A stretch of 64,000 nucleotides of DNA from NCBI RefSeq assembly GCF_021278025.1, contig NZ_JAIBHJ010000004.1:185216-249215 (forward strand), in the 5' to 3' direction. This DNA comes from Motilimonas sp. E26. GTDB taxonomy: Bacteria; Pseudomonadota; Gammaproteobacteria; Enterobacterales; CBDFNC01. A model generated the notes under the pieces. That model was given only the letters and a program-made list of their open reading frames with translations. It searched no databases and was not told the origin of the DNA. A program made the position numbers and the translations under genes. Shown here one piece after another: positions 1 to 7,795 of the stretch; positions within the stretch are counted from its first letter, which is position 1; each line of letters opens with the position of its first letter.

Positions 1-75
1 GGCGATTAGCTCAGTTGGGAGAGCACCGCCCTTACAAGGCGGGGGTCACTGGTTCAAGCCCAGTATCGCCCACCA
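1..75 (+). tRNA. tRNA-Val(UAC), first base cut off by the window edge
   Basis: The sequence folds as a cloverleaf. The anticodon stem CCGCC/GGCGG encloses the loop CTTACAA with anticodon TAC, which decodes valine. The T-arm loop is TTCAAGC and the encoded 3' end is CCA. The acceptor strand ATCGCCC needs GGGCGAT at the 5' end, but the window begins at its second G, so one base is missing. It is otherwise identical to the copy at 109-184. A small hairpin (CCACTTC/GAAGTGG) begins inside the CCA. Confidence 0.95.
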
Positions 76-108
76 CTTCAACGCGAAGTGGCAACTTTAT
101 ACTCTATC

Positions 109-184
109 GGGCGATTAGCTCAGTTGGGAGAGCACCGCCCTTACAAGGCGGGGGTCACTGGTTCAAGCCCAGTATCGCCCACCA
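109..184 (+). tRNA. tRNA-Val(UAC)
   Basis: This is a complete 76-nt tRNA with acceptor GGGCGAT/ATCGCCC, anticodon TAC in loop CTTACAA, T-loop TTCAAGC and an encoded CCA. It is identical to the upstream copy over their shared length. The spacer is 33 nt, so the copies are probably co-transcribed and processed from one precursor. A CACTTCG/CGAAGTG hairpin follows the 3' end and may act in 3' processing. Confidence 0.97.
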
Positions 185-229
185 CTTCGAAGATAACGAA
201 GTGCCGATAGAGAAAATGAAGACTCTAAA

Positions 230-289
230 GGGAGAGCACCGCACTATTTATAATGCGGGGACAGATTACTTGTCCAGTATCGCCCACCA
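230..289 (+). pseudogene. decayed third tRNA-Val copy
   Basis: This 60-nt piece keeps the D-arm 3' half (GGGAGAGCACCGC), the GGGG after the anticodon stem and the acceptor 3' end ATCGCCCACCA of the two upstream tRNA-Val genes. The 5' acceptor strand and first half of the D-arm are gone: the flank ACTCTA is joined almost directly to the D-arm remnant. The anticodon loop is replaced by an A/T-rich 10-nt loop and the T-loop by GATTACT, so it cannot be a normal tRNA. Both altered arms can still pair. The same CACTTCG/CGAAGTG hairpin follows as behind copy 2. Confidence 0.8.
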
Positions 290-516
290 CTTCGACGATA
301 ACGAAGTGCCGTTAGAGAAAAAATAGGTTGTAAGCAAAACCCCATACCTCTTAAGCCCCATTGATTTAAACCACTCCTTAAGTTTCATATAAAGACCCTA
401 GTGTTGCCTATCACTCCAAAGCATACTTTCGATACTCACTTGCATAACTATCAGCCTGCCTTATAGTGCCAAATTGATTTATCATCTTTTGCACGCTAAT
501 GGTTAGGTAACCCTGT

Positions 517-2094
517 ATGGCTCGAACGCTTTTGTCTTGGTCTTTTATTCAAATTTTTACTCTGCTAATTCTTAATTTGCTTGTGGTGGGCTGTGCGACT
601 TTACCAAGTAATGATAATAAGAAACTGAGTTATACCTTAGTTGATACTCAACACTCGTTTTTAGCGAAGCAAGCAGAGCCTTATCGATTAGCCCATCAAG
701 ATCTGTCTGGGCTTTACCTACTCGCTGATGGCATGGATGCATTTGTTGCTAGAGTGGGTTTAATTAGGTCGGCTGAGGTTTCATTAGATTTACAATATTA
801 CATCTGGAAGAATGATTTAACTGGGCGTCTTATTATTAGCGAGTTGCTTAGCGCTGCAGATCGCGGTGTGCGGGTGCGTTTATTACTTGACGACTTAGAC
901 ACATCTGGAAAAGATCTCGGGATACATTTGCTGAATCGGCACCACAACATTGAAGTTCGCTTATTCAATGCCTTTGCAAATCGAAGTATCAAATCATTTG
1001 ATTTTTTAACCGACTTAAGTCGTGTCAATAATCGGATGCATAACAAATCGTTTACAGTTGATAACAGCTTTACCATTGTGGGAGGGCGTAATATTGGTAA
1101 TGAATATTTTGGTGCGCAAAGTCATTCTGAGTTTAGTGATCTAGATGTATTAGCAATGGGAAGTATTGTTCCAGCCGTATCCGCTATGTTTGATAGGTAT
1201 TGGAACAGCCAGCTAACTTGGCAAATCGATGCTTTTATCAGCCCAGATCAGATCTCCGCAGAACAAGAAGCGCAAGTGCGCGCTGATTTTGAGCAACAAA
1301 ACAGTTTAGATAAAAACAATCCTTATCTGCATGCCATCGCACAGTCTTCCCAATTTAAGCTATCGGATGAGATTCTAAAAAAGCTCGTTTGGGCGAAAGC
1401 TGACTTATTAGCTGATGCTCCGGATAAAGCCACCGCAGGGGAAATACATTCTCAAACTCATATTACGCCAGCACTGCTTGAGTTGTTAAACTCGGCGGCT
1501 TCTGAGGTGTTAATTATTTCTCCCTACTTTGTGCCAACTGATGATTTCGTTAAATTTCTTGGTGATTTGGTGCAACGCGGTGTGTCAGTCACCATTATTA
1601 CTAATTCATTGTCATCAAATGATGTCGCCTTGGTTCACGCGGGTTATATGCGCTATCGCAAGGCACTACTTAAACAAGGTATATCCTTGTACGAATTTAA
1701 AGCAATTTTAAATCAGCAATATCAGAATAATCGCAGTTGGATAGGCTCTTCCAATATGAGTTTACACACGAAATCCTTTATTGTTGATCGTCAGTGGTTA
1801 TTTGTTGGTTCATTTAACGTTGACCCGCGTTCAGTTAAGCATAATACCGAAATGGGTGTATTGATTGATTCGGCTTCTCTATCGGTACAGTTGGCAGATC
1901 AGATCGATACTCATATCAATCAATTTGCTTATCAAGTGGAGCTAGTTGGTAAGCCCAACTCCGGCAAAAGATTACGCTGGAAAACGACGAATGATAGCCA
2001 GATTATCTATTTAGATCATGAGCCCGAAACAAGATTTTGGCAGCGTTTTATGATCCAAATTCAGTCGATATTTGTCATCGAGAGCTTGCTATAA
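517..2094 (+). CDS. phospholipase D family lipoprotein (cardiolipin synthase C-like)
   Basis: The 525-residue protein has a hydrophobic N-terminus ending in a lipobox (VVGC, Cys26), so it is probably a lipoprotein anchored at the periplasmic side of the envelope. Two HKD motifs are intact: H175-K177-D182 and H417-K419-D424, each followed by the usual glycine-rich stretch (VGGRN, VGSFN). Two HKD motifs in one chain define the phospholipase D/cardiolipin synthase fold. Length and lipoprotein signal resemble the ClsC (YmdC) branch, which makes cardiolipin from phosphatidylglycerol and phosphatidylethanolamine in Escherichia coli. No opgC-like partner lies beside it here. The next gene starts 23 nt downstream, so the two may be co-transcribed. 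The family is certain, the exact substrate is inferred. Confidence 0.85.
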   Translation: MARTLLSWSFIQIFTLLILNLLVVGCATLPSNDNKKLSYTLVDTQHSFLAKQAEPYRLAHQDLSGLYLLADGMDAFVARVGLIRSAEVSLDLQYYIWKNDLTGRLIISELLSAADRGVRVRLLLDDLDTSGKDLGIHLLNRHHNIEVRLFNAFANRSIKSFDFLTDLSRVNNRMHNKSFTVDNSFTIVGGRNIGNEYFGAQSHSEFSDLDVLAMGSIVPAVSAMFDRYWNSQLTWQIDAFISPDQISAEQEAQVRADFEQQNSLDKNNPYLHAIAQSSQFKLSDEILKKLVWAKADLLADAPDKATAGEIHSQTHITPALLELLNSAASEVLIISPYFVPTDDFVKFLGDLVQRGVSVTIITNSLSSNDVALVHAGYMRYRKALLKQGISLYEFKAILNQQYQNNRSWIGSSNMSLHTKSFIVDRQWLFVGSFNVDPRSVKHNTEMGVLIDSASLSVQLADQIDTHINQFAYQVELVGKPNSGKRLRWKTTNDSQIIYLDHEPETRFWQRFMIQIQSIFVIESLL

Positions 2095-2117
2095 AGCAAA
2101 AAAGGTAGGAGAACACA

Positions 2118-2795
2118 TTGGAAAAGTTTGAGCAATTATATCAACGAGCTTGCCAGCGCAAAGGAGGAGAGGTTTGCCTAAGCAAATTGCTCTCCTGTGC
2201 GTTGTCAGCTGAAGAGGTGGAGAATATCCGTGATGACCGCTTTCTCGCAGCGTTTACGCAAACTATTTTTCAATCTGGTTTCGTTTGGTCGGTTGTGCGT
2301 AACAAATGGCCTGGTTTTGAGGAGGCCTTCTTTGGTTTTGCACCAGAAAAAATGGTGCTGCTTAATGATCAGCATATTGAAAAACTGTGCCAAGATACGC
2401 GGATCGTGAGGGCTCGACAAAAAATTGTCACAGTGCCACAAAATGCGCAAATGATTCTGGAGTTGGCTAGGGAGCATGGCTCATTTGCAAACTTTGTTGC
2501 TCATTGGCCCAGTAATGACGTGACTGGACTTTGGCTTTATTTAAAACAACATGGCGCCCGCCTTGGTGGTAATATTGCGGCCTACAGTTTGCGTAAACTT
2601 GGCGTAGATACTTTTATTTTAACCAAAGATGTCGAAGGCTATTTACGCTCACAAGGAGCGTTAGACGTTGGCACTACAAGTAAAAAAGGTCTGCAACAGT
2701 GTCAACAGGCATTTAACGAACTGCAGCAGCAAAGTGGTTTGTCTTATACTCAGCTTAGCCAAATTATAGCCAATTCAGTGGGCGACAATTATTAA
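2118..2795 (+). CDS. DNA-3-methyladenine glycosylase I-like protein (divergent Tag family)
   Basis: This 225-residue protein begins at a TTG codon preceded by a good ribosome binding site (GGTAGGAG). The pattern FQSGFVW, then PGF..AF..F.PEK, a run of short helices and RLGGNIAAYSLRKLGVDTF matches the layout of the Tag helix-hairpin-helix glycosylases, which remove 3-methyladenine during base excision repair. It lacks the N-terminal Cys/His zinc ligands of classical Tag and the glutamate of the EGQQAG motif (Thr-Ile-Phe-Gln-Ser-Gly here). Its own activity is therefore uncertain and it may be a substrate-shifted paralogue. It follows the PLD lipoprotein gene by 23 nt. Confidence 0.65.
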   Translation: MEKFEQLYQRACQRKGGEVCLSKLLSCALSAEEVENIRDDRFLAAFTQTIFQSGFVWSVVRNKWPGFEEAFFGFAPEKMVLLNDQHIEKLCQDTRIVRARQKIVTVPQNAQMILELAREHGSFANFVAHWPSNDVTGLWLYLKQHGARLGGNIAAYSLRKLGVDTFILTKDVEGYLRSQGALDVGTTSKKGLQQCQQAFNELQQQSGLSYTQLSQIIANSVGDNY

Positions 2796-2848
2796 TAGGT
2801 AAGCTTTCTATGGGATTGTCTATCTTTGCTATTGCGTGCAGAAAAGTG

Positions 2849-2875
2849 ATAACGAGAGACTAAACCTCTCGTTAT
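2849..2875. terminator. perfect 10-bp hairpin between convergent genes
   Basis: The arms ATAACGAGAG and CTCTCGTTAT flank a 7-nt loop and lie between the Tag-like gene and a convergent gene. There is no T-run on either side, so if it ends transcription it is not a textbook intrinsic terminator. Confidence 0.5.
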
Positions 2876-2927
2876 AAGTCATAAGCAACGAAGTTTGACG
2901 CCAAGTAAGGCTTTGCAACGCGCGCGA

Positions 2928-3569
2928 TTAATTCACTAAGCTGACTAATAAAGCTAAATCTTCGGGTTCGTCGAGAGGGTTAATTCGGCAATGCCTAATT
3001 GCAGCTGAAAACCGCGTAGAGCCAATTTTATCAACCACGGCTGAGAGATAAGTAGAATTAATCTGAAAGCGTTTGGCGTATTCTTGAACCGCGGCTTCTA
3101 AATGAGGAAACTCTTCGCCATCAAAGCTAAAACTTGGTTGGGTGAAGGCGCTTATTTCAAGGCCATTAACGATAATGGGCCAACCTTGAAACTCCATTCT
3201 CCCTTGGGCAATTTCAAACATCATCCAAGCGCTTTTTTTAAAGCCTTCAAAGGCTTTGCCGTTAAATTCACTTTGCTCTAGCTCTTCTTTGGTCCAATTG
3301 TTACCTATGTCTAAATGCTTTTTATAGCGTAGGGCCAAGGCTTTTTTAAGCTTTGATCTGAACATGTCGATATGGGTAGTGGACCATTTATGTTGCTTAG
3401 CGATGCTCAAGCACTCAGGGCAGCACGGTAGCTGTAGCGGTATGTGCTCACAAAGGGCGATTTCATCTTCATGTAAAGGGAAGTTTAAACTTTGCTTACT
3501 CGGCTCAGCGCAAAACCAGCATTGATGGCGAAAGGAAAAGGGCACGTCGATAGCAGCATGGTCAGTCAT
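2928..3569 (-). CDS. hypothetical protein with paired cysteine motifs
   Basis: I do not recognise a named family in this 213-residue protein. The start is taken at the ATG at 3569 rather than the TTG immediately before it, since an AAAGAGAT stretch lies at a workable distance. The N-terminal 60 residues hold CWFC and CCPEC, spaced like a four-cysteine zinc knuckle or HNH-type finger, followed by a basic helical region (SKLKKALALRYKKH). The rest is a mixed alpha/beta region rich in aromatics. A nucleic-acid role is possible but is inference only. It is transcribed alone, convergent to the Tag-like gene. Confidence 0.75.
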   Translation of the reverse strand: MTDHAAIDVPFSFRHQCWFCAEPSKQSLNFPLHEDEIALCEHIPLQLPCCPECLSIAKQHKWSTTHIDMFRSKLKKALALRYKKHLDIGNNWTKEELEQSEFNGKAFEGFKKSAWMMFEIAQGRMEFQGWPIIVNGLEISAFTQPSFSFDGEEFPHLEAAVQEYAKRFQINSTYLSAVVDKIGSTRFSAAIRHCRINPLDEPEDLALLVSLVN

Positions 3570-3760
3570 CAATTAAGATCTCTTTGGTCGAATTAAATTT
3601 GCGACGCAAGTACAGCATTATTTACTACTTATGCAAAGTAATAATGGGTTAACGTTGTCATTCATAATTACTATGACAATTCTTTATTTCACTTAATAAC
3701 GGCAAATCATCATGATAAGTGACATAACTCGCGATAACCATTTCCTCTGAAGGAGTGTCA

Positions 3761-4627
3761 ATGAATAAGGTAAACACCATAATTGTGGCGTCATCTGTAT
3801 TACTTTCAGCAAGTTTTTTGCAAGGATGTAATGAAAAGGCTGACACCAACCCAGCAGACATAGCTGCTGTAAGCGTGGGTACAAGCGAAGCGCAGCAGGG
3901 CACAACTAAAGAAAGCACATCAACAAAGGCAACCCAAATGAAACCGCTTGCGATACAAGTTCTTTATTTAGATCGAAGCATGTTAGAGCCGGGCGCAGTT
4001 GTTGAGGTAAGCCTGCTGGATGTGTCAAAAGCAGATAGCAAATCAGATATTTTGGCGCAGCAATCAATGAAAGCTCAGGGCGGCCCTCCTTATGCCTTAG
4101 TACTTGATTATGACTTAAATGAAATCAAAGACAACCATCGTTATAGCCTTCGAGCAACGATCAAATTGAATGAAAATCTGTTGTATACATCAACAGAACA
4201 TTTAGATCCTTTCGCTAACGAAGCCAAGCAACCATTTGAGATAATTGTGAAGCAAGTTGAACAAACGGCGGTGGCCGCTGAGTTTACCAATACTTATTGG
4301 AAACTAATGAAAATAGGCAAGCAAGACGTGCCGTCCTTTGAAGGTGCGCGGGAAATGTTTGTGCAGTTTATGACTCAAGAAAACCAAGTTCGGGGATTTT
4401 CGGGCTGTAACAACTTTATGGGAAATTATGAAGTGAAGGGTAGTCAAGTCACCCTGACACCGTTAGCGGGTACTCGCAAAATGTGTGTTAACGGGATGGA
4501 GCAGGAGCAAGCTTATTTAAATGCAATGGCTAACGTGGTTAGCTTTACCATTGAAGGTGAAACACTAACACTGAATAATAGCGATGGTGAAGCTGTCGTA
4601 TCTTTTGAATCGCGTTACATGAACTAA
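3761..4627 (+). CDS. lipoprotein with YbaY-like and META (HslJ-like) domains
   Basis: The start is set at the ATG at 3761, six bases after AAGGAG; an in-frame GTG at 3755 overlaps that ribosome binding site and is unlikely. The protein has a signal sequence ending in a lipobox (LQGC, Cys23). Residues about 60-150 (IQVLYLDRSMLEPGA, then a chain of beta strands) resemble the YbaY/YscW fold of small envelope lipoproteins. Residues about 175-288 carry the META signature (NTYWKL, FSGCNNFMGNYE, a final hydrophobic strand) seen in HslJ, a heat-inducible protein linked to novobiocin resistance. It is likely an envelope stress lipoprotein; no enzymatic role is implied. An intrinsic terminator follows. 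Confidence 0.8.
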   Translation: MNKVNTIIVASSVLLSASFLQGCNEKADTNPADIAAVSVGTSEAQQGTTKESTSTKATQMKPLAIQVLYLDRSMLEPGAVVEVSLLDVSKADSKSDILAQQSMKAQGGPPYALVLDYDLNEIKDNHRYSLRATIKLNENLLYTSTEHLDPFANEAKQPFEIIVKQVEQTAVAAEFTNTYWKLMKIGKQDVPSFEGAREMFVQFMTQENQVRGFSGCNNFMGNYEVKGSQVTLTPLAGTRKMCVNGMEQEQAYLNAMANVVSFTIEGETLTLNNSDGEAVVSFESRYMN

Positions 4628-4657
4628 GTTACACTCGTAACCTAGTTGAAACAAAAA

Positions 4658-4686
4658 AGCCCAAAGGATTAACCGTTGGGCTTTTC
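4658..4686 (+). terminator. intrinsic terminator after the META lipoprotein gene
   Basis: The arms AGCCCAA and TTGGGCT enclose an 11-nt loop and are followed by TTTTC. It lies about 30 nt after the stop codon. Confidence 0.8.
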
Positions 4687-4753
4687 TTATTGATTAACCG
4701 TGACTGCTGATACTGCCATGTGGCGAGTGATAAATGTTGTTACTTATATTCGG

Positions 4754-4907
4754 TTAATCATTAGTTGGGCGGACAGTGGTATTAACGACCGCTGTTTCGA
4801 ATAGGTCTTTGTTGACCGTCACATAAGTGTGGTAGGTCTTGTTGCTTTGGATTCCATAAACTGAACCAAAGGTGTCGGTTACGTAGGTTTCGTTTTTTGT
4901 TTTGCAT
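4754..4907 (-). pseudogene. small ORF of about 50 codons broken by one base in an A6 run
   Basis: Read on the minus strand, an ATG at 4907 starts M-Q-N-K-K and then meets an A6 run (4893-4898). Beyond it the ATG frame continues as arginine-rich low-quality sequence to a stop. The neighbouring frame reads as plausible protein (NETYVTDTFGSVYG, then TYHTYVTVNKDLFETAVV) up to the TAA at 4754, but has no start codon of its own. Removing one A joins start and body into a 50-residue peptide. It is therefore either a fresh pseudogene, a homopolymer sequencing error or a slippage-decoded gene. No homologue is recognised. Confidence 0.45.
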
Positions 4908-5553
4908 AATATAATTCTCTCTTCTTTCTTTATTGTTTGTTTAATTTAGCTTCTTAACTTGCCCTGAAAAAATGACAGTTATGGGGCAAAAAAATGACAA
5001 TCTAGTGAATATACTCAGTTAGCCTGCTTTATACCGCAATATGGCGGAGTTAAATGCTAGATCCAACGAGTTTGACAACTATCTGCTTTATTAGTTCCAT
5101 CTGCAAGTAGGGTTTTCACTTATTAACCACATTTATTTCAACAGAGTGTGCGCTTTATCTCGGTCTGAGATCCTCTGGCAGGGCAGGAGAGCTTCAATTA
5201 CTCATGTAGTGTTTTTTTATCATTATCTACCCTTAATGGCTAAAAAGGCTGATTATGGCGCGCTGTTTTTGCGAAAGAACAAAGAAAAAGTGGATTTATT
5301 ACATCATAATGAGCCAAAGTTCGTTATCAGTAGGTTCTTTAACAAAAATTTTGCTTTGATTAGCCATAAAATAGGTGAGAACTGAAATTTATATTGATCT
5401 ACTAACTACAATAAACAAAAAAATAGGTACACTAAGGAGGTTTTCTCCTGATGTGAATTGAAGAGAGTGAGAGACTCCAAGAATGCAGGTAGCAGCTGGA
5501 TAAAATTATCGGGCTGTTAGGAAAATTTTGATTTAAATTGGTCGAGGTAGCAA
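4908..5553. other. long leader and intergenic region before pfkA
   Basis: Six hundred bases without a convincing gene. An open frame at 5146-5385 has no ribosome binding site and an unconvincing composition. The last 120 nt before pfkA hold an AAGGAGG sequence (5434-5440) that pairs with CTCCT (5445-5449) in a small hairpin and is followed directly by ATG-TGA (5451-5456). The region may be a transcribed leader. I could not place a confident promoter. Confidence 0.4.
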
Positions 5554-6516
5554 GTGATTAAAAAAATAGGCGTACTAACCAGTGGTGGCGATGCTCCAGG
5601 TATGAATGCAGCGGTACGCGCTGTGGTAAGAGCTGGTTTATCAGAAGGCATGGAAGTATTTGGTATTTACGGTGGCTACTACGGTTTATATCATGACAAA
5701 ATCAAACCTATGGGCCGTCATGATGTATCTGATGTAATCAACCGCGGTGGTACTGTATTAGGCTCAGCTCGTTTCCCTGAATTTAAAGAAGAAAGTATCC
5801 GTAAAGAAGCGATCAAAAACCTTGAAAAGCATGGCATCGAAGCGCTCGTAGTGATCGGCGGCGATGGCTCATACATGGGCGCGATGAAACTAAGTGAAAT
5901 GGGCTTTCCTTGTATCGGTTTGCCGGGCACCATCGACAACGATATTTCAGGTACGGACTACACTATCGGTTTTATGACTGCACTAGACACTGTGGTTGAT
6001 GCGATAGATCGTTTACGTGATACCTCTTCTTCTCACAACCGTATTTCAATTGTTGAAATCATGGGTCGCCATTGTGGTGACTTAGCATTATGGGCATCGG
6101 TTGCAGGCGGCTCGGAATACATCATAGTACCTGAAGTAGATTTTGATGAAGATGAGCTTCTCAAGCAAATTCAAGACGGTGAAGCCAAAGGAAAAAAACA
6201 CGCTATTATCGCGATCACTGAGCTAATGACCGACGTGAACGCAATGGCCAAGCGCATCGAGAAGACAACAGGCCGTGAAACACGTGCCACTATTTTAGGC
6301 CACATTCAGCGCGGTGGCGCGCCTAACGCATGGGATCGCGTACAAGCAAGCCGTATGGGTAGCTATGCAGTAGAGCTTTTGTTAAAAGGTGAGAGTGCTC
6401 GCTGTGTGGGTATTCAAAAAGGCCAGCTGGTGCATCATAACATTATTGAATGCTTGACCACTATGCGTCGCCCATTCCGTCAAGACTTGTATGATTTATC
6501 AAATCGTTTATTCTAA
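5554..6516 (+). CDS. pfkA: ATP-dependent 6-phosphofructokinase
   Basis: This 320-residue protein phosphorylates fructose 6-phosphate to fructose 1,6-bisphosphate, the committed step of glycolysis, in the cytoplasm. It has the full family size and motifs: [10 protein letters not shown] at the N-terminus, the ATP-site GGDGS, the catalytic TIDND, the substrate motif GTDYTIGF and [11 protein letters not shown]. The start is a GTG preceded by GAGGTAG. It is transcribed alone and closed by a strong terminator. pykA and its regulator gene hexR lie 11 kb further on. Classical PfkA is a tetramer activated by ADP and inhibited by phosphoenolpyruvate; nothing in the sequence argues against that here. 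Confidence 0.98.
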   Translation: MIKKIGVLTSGGDAPGMNAAVRAVVRAGLSEGMEVFGIYGGYYGLYHDKIKPMGRHDVSDVINRGGTVLGSARFPEFKEESIRKEAIKNLEKHGIEALVVIGGDGSYMGAMKLSEMGFPCIGLPGTIDNDISGTDYTIGFMTALDTVVDAIDRLRDTSSSHNRISIVEIMGRHCGDLALWASVAGGSEYIIVPEVDFDEDELLKQIQDGEAKGKKHAIIAITELMTDVNAMAKRIEKTTGRETRATILGHIQRGGAPNAWDRVQASRMGSYAVELLLKGESARCVGIQKGQLVHHNIIECLTTMRRPFRQDLYDLSNRLF

Positions 6517-6543
6517 TTGTTAGCGTAAATCGCGTTTGATAAT

Positions 6544-6577
6544 AAGCCAGTGTTCGAGTTTGATCACTGGCTTTTTT
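6544..6577 (+). terminator. intrinsic terminator of pfkA
   Basis: The arms AGCCAGTG and CACTGGCT are followed by six T residues. The hairpin contains the GTG at 6550 that would otherwise extend the next reading frame upstream, which argues for a later start for that gene. Confidence 0.9.
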
Positions 6578-6606
6578 GTGTTTGTCATTTTATCTCGGGG
6601 ATCTTC

Positions 6607-7788
6607 TTGCTTAGTAACCATTTTGAGCGGCTCAGTGCGGTTTTAAAACGCTATTGTGCCTTGTGGCAATATGTCCCTTTTGCACATTCCACACCGCCTT
6701 GGCTGCACACATACCGTGAATTAGGGGATGCGTTATTTGCGTTACCACCGGCAAGCTTGAACCTGTTGCTTAATAATGATGACCAAGCTGAAAATTGGAT
6801 AGCCCCTTTTTTACCTGATCTTGTTGCTCTTCAGGATGACTGGTTATCCACCCCCGCACCCGTGACGAATGCATTACCTTTTTGGCTTACTAACGGCATT
6901 AAAGGGCGTAAGCTATCACAAATAACCGCGTTTACGGCTCAGTTACCGTCGTCGCCTAACCATTGGCTAGAGTGGTGTGCCGGTAAAGGCCACCTAGGGC
7001 GCGCAGCATTGTTTGGACCCGTTCATCAAGTGAGTTCAATAGAGTGGCAACAGAGCCTTTGTGAGAGTGGTCAACGCTTGGCTGAGCAACACCATTGCCA
7101 ACAAAACTTTATTCATGCTGACGTGCTTCAAGATGACGTCAGTGATTACGTTCATCAGCAGTGCGGTGTGATGGCATTACATGCTTGCGGCCAGTTACAT
7201 ATGCAATTGTTATTCATGGCTAAACAGCAAAAAGTGCCAGCTGTGCTGGTATGCCCTTGTTGTTATCATTTGATTCGAGATGAACAATACACCGGCATGA
7301 GCCAATTAGCGCAGCAGCAACAGCTAACCTTAAGTAAATTAGATTTAAAACTTCCGCTACAACAAATCGTTACCACAGGCGCTAGGGGGCAGCGGCTGCG
7401 TGACACTGAGTTACTTTGGCGCTTAAGCTTTTCTCATTATGTGAGCTTACTGACCGAAAAGCAGGTTTATACTCCATTGCCAAATTTTGCGAAGTCTTTG
7501 CTAACACATAGCTATGAAGATTTTTGTCGCTGGGCATGTGCAGAAAAATCCATCCCCTTTGATGCTAGTTTGTTGCTGGATTCACTGGCATTGGGCGAAA
7601 CACAGCGCCAAGGTTTAGCGCGTATGGAGTTAGTGAGGCAGCGCTTTCGTAAACCACTCGAATATTGGCTTATTCTCGATCGTGCTTTGTTTTTGCAAGA
7701 GGCTGGTTACCAAGTTGACGTTATGCGCTTTTGCGATTTTTCAATTACCCCTAGAAACTTGCTAATAAAAGCGCAATTGGCCAATTAA
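6607..7788 (+). CDS. SAM-dependent methyltransferase-like protein
   Basis: A TTG at 6607, preceded by CTCGGGG, is chosen as start because the frame further upstream lies in the pfkA terminator. The 393-residue protein has a glycine-rich SAM-type motif (EWCAGKGHLGR, about residue 125), an acidic strand end (SSIEWQ), and the segment ALHACGQLH followed by CPCCYHL. This pattern is seen in the Methyltransf_32 type of methyltransferases, a group whose substrates are mostly unknown. The cysteine-rich CPCCYH motif is typical of that group. The function is therefore class-level only. It starts close behind pfkA and ends convergent to astB with a gap of seven bases, so the two share a terminator region. 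Confidence 0.75.
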   Translation: MLSNHFERLSAVLKRYCALWQYVPFAHSTPPWLHTYRELGDALFALPPASLNLLLNNDDQAENWIAPFLPDLVALQDDWLSTPAPVTNALPFWLTNGIKGRKLSQITAFTAQLPSSPNHWLEWCAGKGHLGRAALFGPVHQVSSIEWQQSLCESGQRLAEQHHCQQNFIHADVLQDDVSDYVHQQCGVMALHACGQLHMQLLFMAKQQKVPAVLVCPCCYHLIRDEQYTGMSQLAQQQQLTLSKLDLKLPLQQIVTTGARGQRLRDTELLWRLSFSHYVSLLTEKQVYTPLPNFAKSLLTHSYEDFCRWACAEKSIPFDASLLLDSLALGETQRQGLARMELVRQRFRKPLEYWLILDRALFLQEAGYQVDVMRFCDFSITPRNLLIKAQLAN

Positions 7789-7795
7789 TATTCAT

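Noticed and set aside
15-326. Open frame of 103 codons over the tRNA cluster
   Set aside because: It runs through two tRNA genes and a tRNA remnant, repeating their sequence; not a protein gene.
76-330. Repeated CACTTCG hairpin units as a CRISPR array
   Set aside because: The repeats are tRNA copies with their flanks; no short repeat-spacer structure or cas genes.
5146-5385. 79-codon frame upstream of pfkA
   Set aside because: No ribosome binding site, unusual composition and no recognised similarity.
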